From: Hyperoplus lanceolatus
Taxonomy: Eukaryota; Chordata; Actinopteri; Uranoscopiformes; Ammodytidae
Assembly (NCBI GenBank): GCA_026929865.2
Contig: CM049413.1
Coordinates: forward strand, 13,172,001 to 13,236,000
Direction of reading: 5' to 3'
Length of the DNA stretch: 64,000 bases
The notes under the pieces are model-generated. The model was not told the origin of the DNA, made no database searches, and worked only from the letters and a program-made list of their open reading frames with translations. Shown here one piece after another: positions 51,976 to 64,000 of this stretch (positions within the stretch are counted from its first letter, which is position 1; each line of letters opens with the position of its first letter). Both the position numbers and the translations under genes were made by a program.

Positions 51976-52905
51976 CAGTGGCGCAAAAAGTGGGTATGCA
52001 CTATATGCGGCGCATAGGGGTGCCGCACTGGAGGGGCGCCAAAGCGATAGGGGGAAAATGATTTGGAGTTGGCATGTTTCTGTATTTAACAGCGTTTGTG
52101 TAAATGATATGATCAGTAACAGAGGCACGTCTCTGATTAGGCGCCCCCCGCTCCTTCGCCTCCTCCTCCCCACACTACAGGTGCTCCAGTGCGCGCCCCC
52201 TCGAGCATGCGCTGGAGCGCGAGAGCTTTCATTTGAATCGTGTTGTCATCTGATGACAGGGACCTACAGATGGAGAGGCAGAAAAGAAAACTCTCGGGGC
52301 ACAACACAGAAAAGGGAAAGATTGAGAAGGAGAAAGATTGTTGGATGAAAAAAAGCTTTTCAAAGTGGTTGAATTAATAAATACACCATACACGGAGTTT
52401 GCCAACTTTTGGTGTATATGCCCAATTGTCTTGATTAATGCACACTGATTATCGGCCGCGACTCGCAGATTGCCAGTGCAGATTAACGTGTCACCTGAAG
52501 TTTTTGACTATTGCTGTTTTCACAGTTTTTGAATGGTAGTGTAGTGATTAGCCTATTGCAGGTCAGCGCCCAACCAACACACTCAACTGTTTCCCACTAT
52601 TATCATAGTTTGCACCGTTCTAGCGCACGACTGAGTTATGTGTGTGTGAGATAGAGAGAGACAGAGAGGGAGAGAGAGATAGAGACAAAGAGATACATGT
52701 GTTTGATTGATGGTTGTGTAGCAATGATAGCCTAAATGAAAATCCTGTTTGCCACAATCTTAACAGTTTATTGTAAGGGAATTTGGTACGATAGATTTGA
52801 GGCTCTAAGTTATTTTCTGTCTTATTTAATGCCTTTTCTCTCTCATTCCCTTGAAAAAAAAGCCACCTGCTTAGTGTCTGAAGAAAGTGAGTAGTTGAGC
52901 CCCTG
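51976..52905. mobile_element. hAT-like insertion 2 (930 bp), TSD CGCGAATA
   Basis: It starts CAGTGGCGCAAAAAGTGG and ends ...TTGAGCCCCTG (reverse complement CAGGGGCTCAA), flanked by CGCGAATA at 51968-51975 and 52906-52913. The termini are imperfect (8 of 10), but the TSD is exact. GAGA-rich DNA lies around 52650-52695. Confidence 0.93.
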
Positions 52906-52983
52906 CGCGAATATATCGCAGACCCAGACTGATACTGAAGGGAAATGACAATTGAGCGGAAGTGCGTAGGCGGGTGGTGCCAG

Positions 52984-53899
52984 CAGGGCCGCCTTTATGC
53001 ACGGGCTTACCTGGGCTGAAGCCCCAGGGCCTACGAAGATCAGGGGCCTCTCAAAAAAAAAAAAAAAAAACATTTTTTTTTTACTGTTTCAATATAGGCC
53101 CCTGATCTAAGAAGGCCTTGAACATTGTCATTTAAAACAATAAATTATTGACTGGCTCATGATTGGCAACTAATCTTCGTAGGGGGGGCTAACGGAGATC
53201 AGGGGCCCATCATGAACCAGTACAGAAAAAGGAAAAAAAATCACATTATTTTTGGCCTATGAAGATCAAGGGGCCGATCATTCACCTGTACATTTTTGTT
53301 ATTTTTGTTTAATTAACATTGTTCGGGGCAACGCATCAAGAGCCTATATTGAGTTGAGCCATTAAATACAAAACAAAGAATTCAAAGAGAGAAGTAGCTT
53401 TAGGATAAGGGAGTATTTAAAAAAAAATGGAATGCTGACTGACTGGATTTTTTTAAACCTGTATATTTTTGTTTCTGCTTTTTGGTATTTCTGTGTCTCC
53501 AAATGATTCCAGAAAATAGCTCACATAGGACACAGTTGATTTAGCCTTAGTTTTCTTCTCAAAGTGCACCAGATTGGTGCATTTTACTTTAAAAGGTTCA
53601 CATTTTTCTTCTGGGGGGGCATGTCCCCGGACCCCGCTAGAAGGTCCTGGGTCCCCACCATTGTCTCCTTAATAACTTGGAAAAACACTGTAACCAACCA
53701 TGTGTGTTTGGTTATTAAAAGTCATTAGACCAGGAGTGGGTTATTTACATGTTACCTTAAGTGATTTTGTATTACATCAATAGAGATATTGTGGTGTAGA
53801 CAAACATGGCTTTAACGCATCTGTATTGTAAGACCGCTGCCCGGGGGGCCTACGAAACCTCTCAGCCCCGGGGCCTAGTGGCAGGTAAAGGCAGCCCTG
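52984..53899. mobile_element. hAT-like insertion 3 (916 bp), TSD GGTGCCAG
   Basis: The ends are CAGGGCCGCCTTTA and (reverse-complemented) CAGGGCTGCCTTTA, with GGTGCCAG on both sides (52976-52983 and 53900-53907). Inside are at least four degenerate copies of a GCCTACGAAGATCAGGGGCC-type motif between 53025 and 53280. Positions 53557-53690 are an inverted relative of the CAGTGTTTTCC piece in the hAT-like element at 31.3 kb. There is no transposase. Confidence 0.95.
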
Positions 53900-54642
53900 G
53901 GTGCCAGGCTACCAGATCAAATGACTTCATGATGAATAATATCGGCAGCACGTGTATGTCAGTGTTTCATAAAAGTTATTTTCATTTGACGCCATAAGAA
54001 AAGAAAATACAATAAGAAAGTGAAATATATATTTCACGTCACAAATCAGTAAAGGGACCTCAACATCTTAAGCAGAAATTATGTTCGAAGTAGCAGCGAT
54101 AATCAAGCGGTGTTTGTCATTTTGCTCCGAGAGATTTGCAAGCAAGCTTTGGTAAAATTAGATGAGTCGTTAGCGCCCAAAGTACTGTTAAATTCAATAA
54201 ACATTTCAGCCATTTTCATAAAACCAGTTTATGGCAGTCTTGCACCATATGTGTCCCTCCGCTTCCTCTGCCAAAGGTTCAGCATGCAAACAAGGCTGAG
54301 GCTTCAGTCATCTTGTGTAGCACTGTTAATGTTTCTGATAGTATTTATGAGCTGTGTCAGAGCGACGTAAAGTTGTGGATTAACATTTATTGCTGTGACG
54401 ATATTGCCAATCCATCTCTCGGCATGTCTCAAAACGGGAATGAATGTTCTCTTTTTACATTAGATAAGCAGGGATGAGCTTTTTACACAGGGAAGGAAAT
54501 ATAATTGCAGATTAGTTGGAGTTAGTGTGAATGGTTTAGCCAGGTCTTTTATGTTTGAAACAGATTTGGATTTTGTTTGGCTGTTTATTAATTTGGGTTT
54601 AATTAAATTGTATATATCATTATATAGACATCTGAGCCATCT

Positions 54643-54644
<2 letters not shown>

Positions 54645-54674
<30 letters not shown>
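54645..54674. repeat. (TA)n microsatellite
   Basis: About 15 TA units, not bordered by a recognised transposon end. Confidence 0.95.
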
Positions 54675-54676
<2 letters not shown>

Positions 54677-56181
54677 CTCACCACAAAAGAACATTTGCCA
54701 TTAAGATAACATGTTAATAGTTCTGCTTTGGCATTATTTTAGCAACACTCAAGAACTTATCATGGAGATTGTGTTTGCATTCTTGTGAACCAAGTTGGCC
54801 ACAAGAAAGGCAATGGGAAACTTGAAAAACTTTGTTACCTTTCTCAAAAGTAAAGTGTGGCTACAATGCCCGGTTTTAATCTGCAATAGAGGGAAATAAT
54901 CGTTCTCTTTGTGCCCATCTTGGAATTGCATTATTAATTGTGCTCTCATGTTTTTCATGATGCTAATAAAGCAACAACGCTCCCCCAAATCACCTGAAAA
55001 ATGAGTCCAAGGACAATGGGCCTTGCATAGGAAAGGCGTGGCTGTCCACTTTGAGAAACGATGGTACTCAACAACTAAGATTAATGGAACTCAGATGGCT
55101 TTTAATTAGTGCACCTGTGCTCATTAATTATCTGCCCACAACACAAATGTTTTTATATTTAGGCAAAGTGTTGATTTATTTGATTTTGTTTGCAAGTGGA
55201 TGTAGATGGATGAGTCTTCATTTAAAAATTTTTGCAAGCACTAAAAGGAAAGGAGAGCAGGGGAAGTCTACCCCAGTTAGCTACTCCGTTACGGCGCTAA
55301 TGTGATGGATGGTGGCATGTAATATGACAGCAATCATGAGCATAAAGTGCAATTGTCTGAAATGTTGTGAGTGAATTGGATGTCTGTTCATGCAGTTTTA
55401 ATGCTCTTTCTTGTGGCAAGCACAAGATTCATATTATTATTTTTTTTTGGTAGTGGTTTGCTGTTTGCAGTAATGGCATTGTCTCAATCTGGTGTTATAT
55501 CGAATGATTTCTAACCTAGTTTTTCTCTGAATAGTAGAAGTTCACCACTGCTGCAGAGGAAATACCTTCATGTTGGTTTGTGTGGAGAAATTACAATGTC
55601 AGTGATGATACCACGTGGTGTGCGGTTTGGCCTCTCTAAGTTAGAACATTAACATGTAAGTTAAAAAATTAACACACAATTTTTTTCAAATTTGTTTAAA
55701 ATAAATTGTGAGTTGTTCTAGACTCATAATGTTTGACTGTAATTATGTGAAACTATATACACTCTGAATGAGTTTGCCTTGAAAGGACATGCATAGGAGT
55801 TGGTTAAGAAATAGTGAGTGGTTTATATTGTACCAATGTCTGTGTCTTTGTAGGTAAAATCTGAGATCACAGCCCCACCAGGACAATTTTAAGATATTGG
55901 CATTGATTGAAAAATAAACTGTTGTGAGAGTTGGTCATGCTGCTGAGGTTAGCCTTTAGAAATTAAGCAAAGCTGGTATTGAAGGGCTGACAAAATATAT
56001 AGGTATGTTTTAAAGTGAATGAGACCATTTGGGAGATTTTGTTTTAAAGTATTTGTCGATGTGGTTTATTTTGGTTTGCCCTTTTAACCCCATTCAAAAC
56101 CGTTCAGCCAATCAGTCATCATAATTAACAAATATTCCATATTCTCTTTCCTGTCTTTTCTTTCTCTCTTATCTACTCACT

Positions 56182-56212
56182 CCCCTACCCTACCCTACCC
56201 TACCCTACCCTC
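56182..56212. repeat. (CCCTA)n short array
   Basis: Five to six CCCTA units. Resembles but is not the vertebrate telomere hexamer. Confidence 0.9.
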
Positions 56213-58433
56213 CAGTTTCATTTGTTTTCCCGCACGGCCACAGTGAATTTCTTAGAAACATTCATCTCAACGTGGATGTGGGAAACGCAATGGCAAGAGC
56301 AGAAATTAAAATTTCATTATTTACTGCGCTCGAGTTTGGTAACGCAATTAGTATCTGCACTGTGTGGCCTAGGGATATTTACTGCTTTGGCCTCTCCTTC
56401 CTTTATTGTGGTGTTTCTTTCATCCCGTCTAGCAGACTGCGATGCTATCACTTGCTCATTACCTCTAGCAGTGTGAGACACAGCGGACAATTACACCATA
56501 TCCGAGGTTCCAACATGTGAACTTGAGTATGTACGAAGATGGTGCATCATGCAATCATTGCGATTCAAGACACTGTTGAAAGAAATAGCAATCATTTTCA
56601 GTTCACCCCGTAGAAGGTCATTTGGAAAATATATCTAGGATTATTTGAAGAAATCGTGATTTTCTCGTAAAGTTTATACTTTAAGAGATCTGTGAATTTC
56701 AGTAGGTAGGCAGAGAGAACTTTGGGCCTCATTGAAGCTGCTGCTTCAATGAGGCTGGAGACAAATAAGCACCGTTATGTCCAGACTCTGCTCTGAAAAA
56801 GCACTGATATTTTTCAACCCAGTGCAAGTTATTAAACTTTGCTTTGTCATTGATCTTTGGTTTTGCACATTTTACGTTTATATGTAAAATGTTGCTGTTG
56901 GTAAGGTTTTAATGTGATATTTGCTATTAAGCATTGCATACCCAACCTTATTAAATAAGGAACGTACCTGTTTCTTTTATGTTAAAGCACCAGCAGCAAA
57001 CAAAACTAAATTAAACCTTATTAACATACTATGTTCCCTAAGCCACTGTTTTTCTCTTGTGCAAATAGGGACAACGATGCATGTTTTAATTTGCTTGACG
57101 TGCACTTATCACAAGCAACACTTAAACAAAATATCACCACCAAAAACAATAAGAACTGCACACTTTGTGTTAACAAACACTTCCTTGAACAATGGTGTAC
57201 ATTGTAACGGGACAATAGTGTTTATCCTCTTGCATATTTTTTTTTCCACATTCTTTTCCGTTACTAGACATAATATGCATATGAACACTGGAGCCTGTCG
57301 GATATAGGAGATCAGATGAATCGCAGCGGGGCATCAAAGGGAGCTATCTGATCTCGTAAAATAACATTAAAACCCATTGCCTCATTCCAAGGCACCTCGT
57401 ATTGATCACAGATGAGACAAGCCAGAGTGTTTGGTACTAAATAAAAACCGAGGGCTGACGCAGAAGTGTATCGGGAAATCTGTGCATGCTGGGGGTCATT
57501 AAAATTGCATGGCACTCTATGTATTCCACAAACAATTGAATGGTTAACTCGAGGGCAGAGAGAGGGATAAGAAAAGGAGCGTATGCTCGTGGAAGCTGCT
57601 CACTTCCCACTAACCTCCCTGAAATCCCCGCCCCCATCACTGTTCATTGTGTTTATATTTCGCCATTTTTAATAAGAGTGTAAGACAATAGGCAAGCAAA
57701 GTATTGGAAAAAGTAACCCTCCTGTCAATGTGGCAGGGAATTGTTGTTTCTCAGATGCTGCATTGCAACCAGGTATAGGGAGTGTTTTGATTATACCATA
57801 CGTTTGGCGCCGTTGTTACCTAGTTTGAGTAATAAGTACTTTTCAAACCTGCCCCTCTCCTTCCCATTCAGCGCTTCGGTTTCTCTAGGAGTTAACCTTC
57901 ACACACTATCATTACTGTCACTCTCTGCTTAAACTTCACAGAGCAGCTCAATTCACTGCAGTGTGTGCGTTCACTTGAGACTCGAAGCTCAATTGGTTTT
58001 TAATTCCTCTCAATTACATGTTACTCTGATATTGAAGCTGGCGGTTGCTGTGAACTGCTTCTAACAATTTGTTTTCCGAAAGCCAAAATTTTAGTATTTA
58101 AATTTAGTTTGAGCTCTTAAACTATGCAGACAGGTCCATCTACAATGACCTAATGGTGTGCTGCCAAGCTTTGTTCAAACCTTCAAAGGAACAGTGTTTA
58201 AAACGACACACAAGACATCTCAAATGGAAATTAGAAGAGAAAATGTATGAGTTTTTCTGCATCTTCATGTACCACAATATCTTCTATTTCCTTATGATAG
58301 TAATCTAGACTCCTGTGCGGTGTATGGCTAAGTAGACATTTGTTATTGTACTAAGATAACTTAAGTGGTATTAGAGAGAGGAGCCAGTCCTGTGTACTAT
58401 GCAACATCAAAACAAGTTAATCAATCGTACAAC

Positions 58434-58436
<3 letters not shown>

Positions 58437-58478
<42 letters not shown>
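58437..58478. repeat. (GA)n microsatellite
   Basis: About 20 uninterrupted GA units. Confidence 0.97.
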
Positions 58479-58482
<4 letters not shown>

Positions 58483-61400
58483 TCGTCAATAGCACCGTAA
58501 CAAGCTTAAATCCTAACTTAAATCCAAAATGAGAATGTTCTGCTCTGCAACCTGTAAGTCACAGGGCCAAGAATGTGAGCTCAAGATCTGTCAGATGCTC
58601 TTTTCAACAAAATGCACACTACACTCCTGAACTGGAGTATAGCCACAAACAATAAGGGCACCAAGACATGTACAGTAAATCATTCTTATAGAACAATGTA
58701 GTATTCTCCTCACTATCCAAACACTTTTTTAAAGGTTTATAAAATATAAAAAAAGAAGTTACATATTTAGTTACTTTTTATTGGAAATGTGAATAGCTAA
58801 ATACCAATGGGCTGGATAATTAAGTAGTATGTATTTATGTATTCTTGGGTTAACTGGTTTGCTCCCACCAGTGTTACGTTGCCAGTTGCTTTCTTGACTT
58901 TTCCCATACTGCCAGGTGTATTTCACTGTATTTCTCTGATGTTGGTCTCTTAGGGCTCCTTACTACCTGAAACATTTGAATCATAATTCCCTAAAGCACT
59001 GTATGTTGCCAAAAGCTGAAAGTTAAACTATAGGAGAATCTGAGTTTAACAAAATGTTCAAGTGCAAACTGAAATTTAGATACAATTTCTACATCCATAA
59101 GATTTGGCCTTGTATACTTTAAGAATTGTGTCTTATTAGTTTTTAACATAAACTGTTGTGGATCAATTAGACTTAACTTGTTTTTTTAAGGGAATCTCAT
59201 CTCGCCAAAGAAGATGTTCACATGCATGAATTAGTTTATAAAAACATACTTTTGAAAAGTGTTGTCTTCACAGTGCTGGAATTCCGTCCGATGAACACTT
59301 TAAATGCCATTGATTTTCATGGTGAGTTAAACCAGCCATGTCCACGCCTTTGGTGATGCAAGGTTTTCCGTGTTTTTTTGCAGAAAAGTTCAACCATTTT
59401 GAACTTTTTGGCTAAAATTGCAGAGTCACAACACTCATCAGTGTCACACAGTTCCAGGCTGCCCACATGCACCCAGGTATTATTTGCATTTTTGTTATTT
59501 TGTTGCACCCATATTGGCTTGTCTTCGTCTGTTCAACACAGCAGCATTTATCATCCATAGTTCTCCGAATGAAACTATTAACTTATTCACTAATTGATTT
59601 ATTAAAAGTCTCTTTGCAGGTTGTGGGGTGTTTGTGGCTCTATAGGGAGAAGTGTTAGGTCTATTGTGAATTCAGCTATGTCACTCAAATCGATGTTGGT
59701 TTGGGCAGAAGACTACAAGTTTGAAAATGAAAAATGACCAAGGGTGGTGACAGAAATATCTGCGGTCGAGTTGCTTTGTTTTGACAAGGAAGAAGAAAGT
59801 GGAATAATAAAATTGATATGTCCGTTTCTGCTGCATACCATTCATCATCATGAGTTCTACAATGTCATGGTGGTGCAATGATAAACTGGTGGAGCACTTA
59901 AAAATGGCTATTTACTGAATTAAATGGGAGTCTTAATTTGACAGGGAGCTTTCTGACAACTTATTTGAGTTGTTGAATGTAAGGGATGAACCTTAGTTAG
60001 TTGACCTTTCTACTAACTTATTTTTAGTTAGATAAGAGTTGATTCTAGGTGTTGGCTAGTGTTGGGACATGACTTTGTTGCTTTACAGAGGAAAGCAGGT
60101 AAAACACTCAACTTTACACTCTACATTGATAAGAAATTAGATGCTAGTGGCATTGTGAAGTCTGAAGTTAGCCAGAAGTTATATTATTTTGTAAATGACA
60201 ATCGGAGCAAGGCTGATTTCGCAGTTTGCCCTGTTCACGCACTCTGCTAAGAAACCTGTTTATGTGTTGAAGGTGTATAGTTGCAAGCTCTGAAAATCAT
60301 TTGGACATATGTGTCTAGAAATTGACATTCGTTTGGATGGGAAAATGGTTCAGTTTAGTCCGATGAAAAAATTGAGGTAAGTTGATGTGAAATCTTTTTG
60401 ACATTCCCAGAGCTTGTACATGTCTTTCTTTCGTATGTTTCCTTTGTTCCTTTTATTCTTTATATCCAACACCTCCTTTCCGTCTCTGTCTTCTTCCTCC
60501 ATGGTATCAATCATGTCTGCCTTTCCTCTTATCCCTCCTTTCTGTGTCTCTCATTCTCCCTCTCTTTTCGAGAGTATGTGTCATTATCCATCCAGTGTGA
60601 CTTCACCCATCCTGCCCTCTGGTGACACAGCCTGCCCTTGTTAAGTGGCTCCAGTCCCTCTCCTCGTTTACAGGTGAAATCTATTCTCACACACAGGCCT
60701 CAAGGGCCCAACTGGACTGTAACAGAATTTCTCCCAGCCCTGCTGGGCCCCAACCACAAAGCCTGAGAATAAATGGCTGAGGTGCCAGAGCTGGACAGAA
60801 AAATCAATGCCTGTTTATACAGACATGACAGTCCCGGCGCCCAAGCAATTCTCCTGCTTGCTTCTCTAGACGCTGTGTTATGCTGGGTTTTTTATTCTTT
60901 TCTTCCCTTCCTCCTCCTCATTCTCCTGAGTTGCTCTTTTTCCTCTGCTGAGGATAAAATGTGTGCCCTTTGGAGAGCATGGAACAGTAGGTGATGCGCC
61001 ATGGCCATTTTGTCCTCAATTTGTTCTCACCATGTGTTGAAGCACTGCACAGGGGTCAACTGAATGCTTTTGATAGACTGACTTTCATGTATACTGTTTT
61101 TTATTTAACCATGCTGGGCAGATGTAATGCAGACAACCAGGGTCATGTTTTAGTGTAGGATACTGTTTCTCAACCGCTGGGTAACAAGTGTTCAGCAGGC
61201 ATGTGCTGACAGGGTCACACAGTAGACACGTTTCTGTTGAATCAATTCAGTTAGGTTTCTCTGCAGTAGACACAATAACCTAAGCCGGTTCAACTGCTGT
61301 TCTCAGGAGCTTGATGACTCCCTGGTTTTATTACTTAAAGGCACGTCACCTGAGAGAGAGTCCAACTGATAATAACAAATTTCCTTTCCTGCTGTCTGTG

Positions 61401-64000
61401 GCAACGTCATAGTAGTTTATTTCCCCCTTTTAAAGAGACTTATTTCCTTTTCTATTTACTTAATTTTAGTAAATGTATTTTTTATTCTTACTGGGAGGTC
61501 ATTTGTATATACAAGTATGAGATGGAACAACGTTCTCTCACTGGAACCAAGCCAGGACCGATTTGGACACGGTCTGCATTGCAACCAATAGGACCTATTT
61601 GTACGTATTTTGTGGAGGCATCTTACATTTTATAGACCAAATTATCTTTTAATCAAGAACATATGTTTCAGATTAATCACAGATTAAACTAATCATCATA
61701 AACAGCCTATAATGCAACTTTTATTTTCCCTTTGTTACACAGTATGTAATATGCATCTTTCATTCCTCACTGATACTTGTTTTTGCTTCAGCTGATCTAG
61801 TCGGTACTCTCTGCCTCATTCTTTAGTCATTGATTTTTTTGTGGATGCCTTTGATTATATCGTGTTCTTAATGTCTTCATGTGTGGGTGCCTGTGTGTGA
61901 ACTTTGTGTTTGTGTTGCATGCGCTATATGCAGGAGATTGTGTGGCTCTCGAGGGGAGGCAGAACCGCTCTTGTAACTCATTCTGATTTATGCCCCCTGT
62001 CTAAATAAAAACATAAATCACGGCCCCTGCCACAGTAGTCACTCTCACAGTGGTCTAGCTCGTCCGGCTCTGTTCTGGGCTGCGCTGTTGCACCCCCATG
62101 ACAGAAACACAATTGATTCCCTCATTGCATCAATTTGTCGCCTAATCTGGTGATATGTTGATAAATTTTTACTGCTTTGTCAATTAATTTTCCTGAAAAA
62201 TGGGCCTGGCTGTAGTGGACACATCAATACTGAGGCAGTGGAAATATCAGTGACAATATTAAGTGATAAAATTAATTGCCCCCTATCCCGTCTTGTGAAA
62301 ACATAACTAATGAGGGAGGCAATTATAGTTGCATGTGGTCTCCTTCGGGGAAAATTGGAGGAGGTGTTTGAAAGAAGACTTCTATGGTAATTAGACAACT
62401 GGGAGAAGAAGGATCTTGGGAAAATGGTCATCTGAAATAGAGGGTGACTTTAGAAATATAGCCCAGTGGATAGATGTTTGTTCCAGCACTCGGTCACCAA
62501 TGTAAAGGACAAACAAATAAATGAGGCCTTTCAAACAAGAACATAAGTCAAATCAAATTAAAGTAATGGTTAATTCCTCCTGCACGGTGACAAATGTCTG
62601 TGAGGCGTGTCATCTCATTGTTTATTGCTTGCACACATTGAAACACAGACAAATATCGTTGACAGTGTTTTTGTGGCATAAATTACAGACAGACACAGAT
62701 GTCATTGTCTTTTAGAGGGGACTGGAAGGATTAGTTTGCGGGTTAGTTAAATACTGTTATTCCCAAAAGAATAACACGACTATCCTGCTTTTATTTTGGC
62801 ATCAGTGGTTTGCATGTAATCAGCAGCAGAAGTTTTACATCACTGAGCTAGTCATTTGTTTGACATGCAATACAAGTTGTTGTACATTCCTGAATCAGAA
62901 GACGGACCAGTTCTTTGGTTCAAGTTTTTTTTTTGATTTAATATAGTCCATTGTCCCAATGGGAATGCAAAATACCGTATCGCAGGCTCCTTGGTCAGTC
63001 ATCAAGGTGTTTAAATCATCCAGAGTAAAAATAATGATATTACTGCTAACAGCATAAGCCAAATAATTTTTCACTCGTCCACATATGACAGCCTTTCCAT
63101 AGACGTTATGTTAAGCAAGTAGGATTAACAGCATGTATTAAATACTGTCCCTACTTTATACATGTATTGTTCGTTATTAAATTAGGTAATGAGGTTTTCT
63201 TCACCCACATTCATTGGTAAAATAATGGAACAAAATGCTCCAGATGTGTTGAGATATTTGACATGAGATATTCAATAACTGTAAATATGTTACGCAGGCG
63301 TATCATAAATCTTCTACAACCTATTTTAAGGGCTAATCCTTTAACTTAAAACCTGAACCTTAAAGGATGAGTTCAACATTTTCAATTTAAAGGCGACAGA
63401 AGCCATTCCTGTTATTGTGCTGTGAATGGGCAAAGGTTGCTCATCCAGGTTAGTTTAGCTCAAACTCTTGCAGCCAAGGGGACAGTTCAAAAGATAAACA
63501 TAACAGCATTACTAAATGCTCCTTTGTGCTTGTTGGGACTTGTTTATTTACCACCTTATGTTTCACTCTATATTTTTATACTTTGTGTCATTTTAGAATT
63601 AAATATATACCAGAAGGAAACCAGGAAGTGCCCTTTACGGTCACGTACTGTATGTATTTGGTTCTAAAATGACATAATGTGTTTGCTCAACTTGACTAAT
63701 AGTTTCTTGAGTCGGAGAGTAAGGCAAAAAGCTTAAAATAAAAAAAATGTTGTCATCTTTTGTGAAGAATTACCAGTAATGTAACTTGAAGCAATGTGAG
63801 AGGTTTCAAAGACGCTATCAGACACATTGGGGAAGCATCATGAGAAAGTACTGTAGCTATACGTTAGCAAGGAAGGTTAATTTTAGAAGGCCTTAGTGCT
63901 CACAAACAACCTGAAACTCCTGTTTTGATTACATAACAAGTCCACCATTTATTCAGTACTCTTAGTGTGTAGTTGCTCCTCACGGCAGCTTTTGGTGCTG
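58479..64000. other. Unique AT-rich non-coding DNA to window end, no gene seen
   Basis: No gene, RNA gene or mobile element could be supported. Blocks at about 60690-60860 and 61980-62400 are less AT-rich, free of simple repeats and rich in ATTAAT/TAATTA-type words, so they are the most plausible regulatory candidates. Pyrimidine-rich sequence at 60.4-60.65 kb explains the overlapping open frames there. Confidence 0.4.

Larger units (their letters stand above)
50363..53911. mobile_element. TAGCCTGG-ended MITE split by three hAT-like insertions
   Basis: The left end TAGCCTGGTCCTACC and the reverse-complemented right end TAGCCTGGCACCACC are inverted. Flanking 9-mers CAAGAACAA (50354-50362) and CCAGATCAA (53912-53920) match at 7 of 9, consistent with an old 9-bp TSD like that of the element at 23.8 kb. 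Only about 376 bp are its own: 50363-50561, 51873-51975, 52914-52983 and 53908-53911. The pieces read through smoothly once one TSD copy per insertion is dropped. It has no coding content. Confidence 0.85.
53921..58436. other. Unique AT-rich non-coding DNA, no gene seen
   Basis: No coding gene, RNA gene or transposon end was supported. Possible regulatory blocks include 54740-55130 (two TAATTA words flanking a CACCTG E-box at about 55102-55130) and 56250-56400. A perfect 12-bp-armed hairpin with a four-base loop lies at 56727-56754. Open frames of 60-128 codons are scattered on both strands without motifs. Confidence 0.4.

Noticed and set aside
56182..56212. Telomere-like (CCCTA)n
   Set aside because: Pentamer, not the vertebrate hexamer; a simple microsatellite.

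Overview
This window looks like nuclear DNA of a teleost fish, probably a spiny-rayed (percomorph-like) one. The reasons are an AT-rich, intron-like background, very long CA/GT and TA microsatellites, fish-type tRNA-derived SINEs, an L2-like LINE, Tc1-like and PIF/Harbinger-like DNA transposons, and many short non-autonomous hAT-like elements with target-site duplications (TSDs). I recognise no complete host protein-coding gene. The only long, convincingly coding frames belong to transposable elements. All calls come from reading the sequence; no database family names were checked.

Layout. 1-5.3 kb: AT-rich non-coding DNA ending in a CpG-rich patch with a good minus-strand splice donor, the best candidate for a host promoter and first exon. 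5.4-9.5 kb: a CAGTGTTTCCC-ended element, then a TTAA-flanked MITE holding a second element that holds a SINE. 9.5-18.9 kb: mostly unique non-coding DNA with four long GT/CA arrays. 18.9-19.4 kb: a solo-LTR-like element. 21.2-23.2 kb: a tandem duplication and three long (TA)n tracts bordered by shared repeat sequence. 23.8-24.3 kb: a TAGCCTGG-ended MITE with a perfect 9-bp TSD. 25.4 kb: a 137-bp open block bounded by AG and GTGAGT. 26.4 and 33.3 kb: two copies of a foldback repeat. 28.2 kb: a SINE. 31.25-32.16 kb: a hAT-like element with a perfect TSD. 35.6-39.0 kb: an L2/CR1-like LINE whose endonuclease-reverse transcriptase frame is broken by one stop codon. 39.5-39.8 kb: a SINE with both box A and box B. 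41.0-42.2 kb: a TA-flanked element. 42.3-43.8 kb: a palindromic Tc1-like element. 46.0-47.3 kb: a PIF/Harbinger-like element. 47.8-48.2 kb: another Tc1 piece. 49.2-50.1 kb: a TTAA-flanked element with a 35-bp palindrome. 50.35-53.92 kb: one small MITE carrying three independent hAT-like insertions, each with a perfect 8-bp TSD. 53.9-64 kb: unique, AT-rich non-coding DNA with no gene I can support.

The elements form a small mobile-DNA community. The LINE is the kind of enzyme source that SINEs ending in a LINE-like tail depend on. The hAT-like, TTAA-flanked and TAGCCTGG-ended elements carry no transposase here and must have been moved from elsewhere. Nesting gives a relative order of insertion. 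No described or undescribed host system is evident. The most informative structures are the triple-insertion nest, the palindromic Tc1 derivative, the LINE with a single visible nonsense codon, and the SINE pair that share a body but differ in tail.
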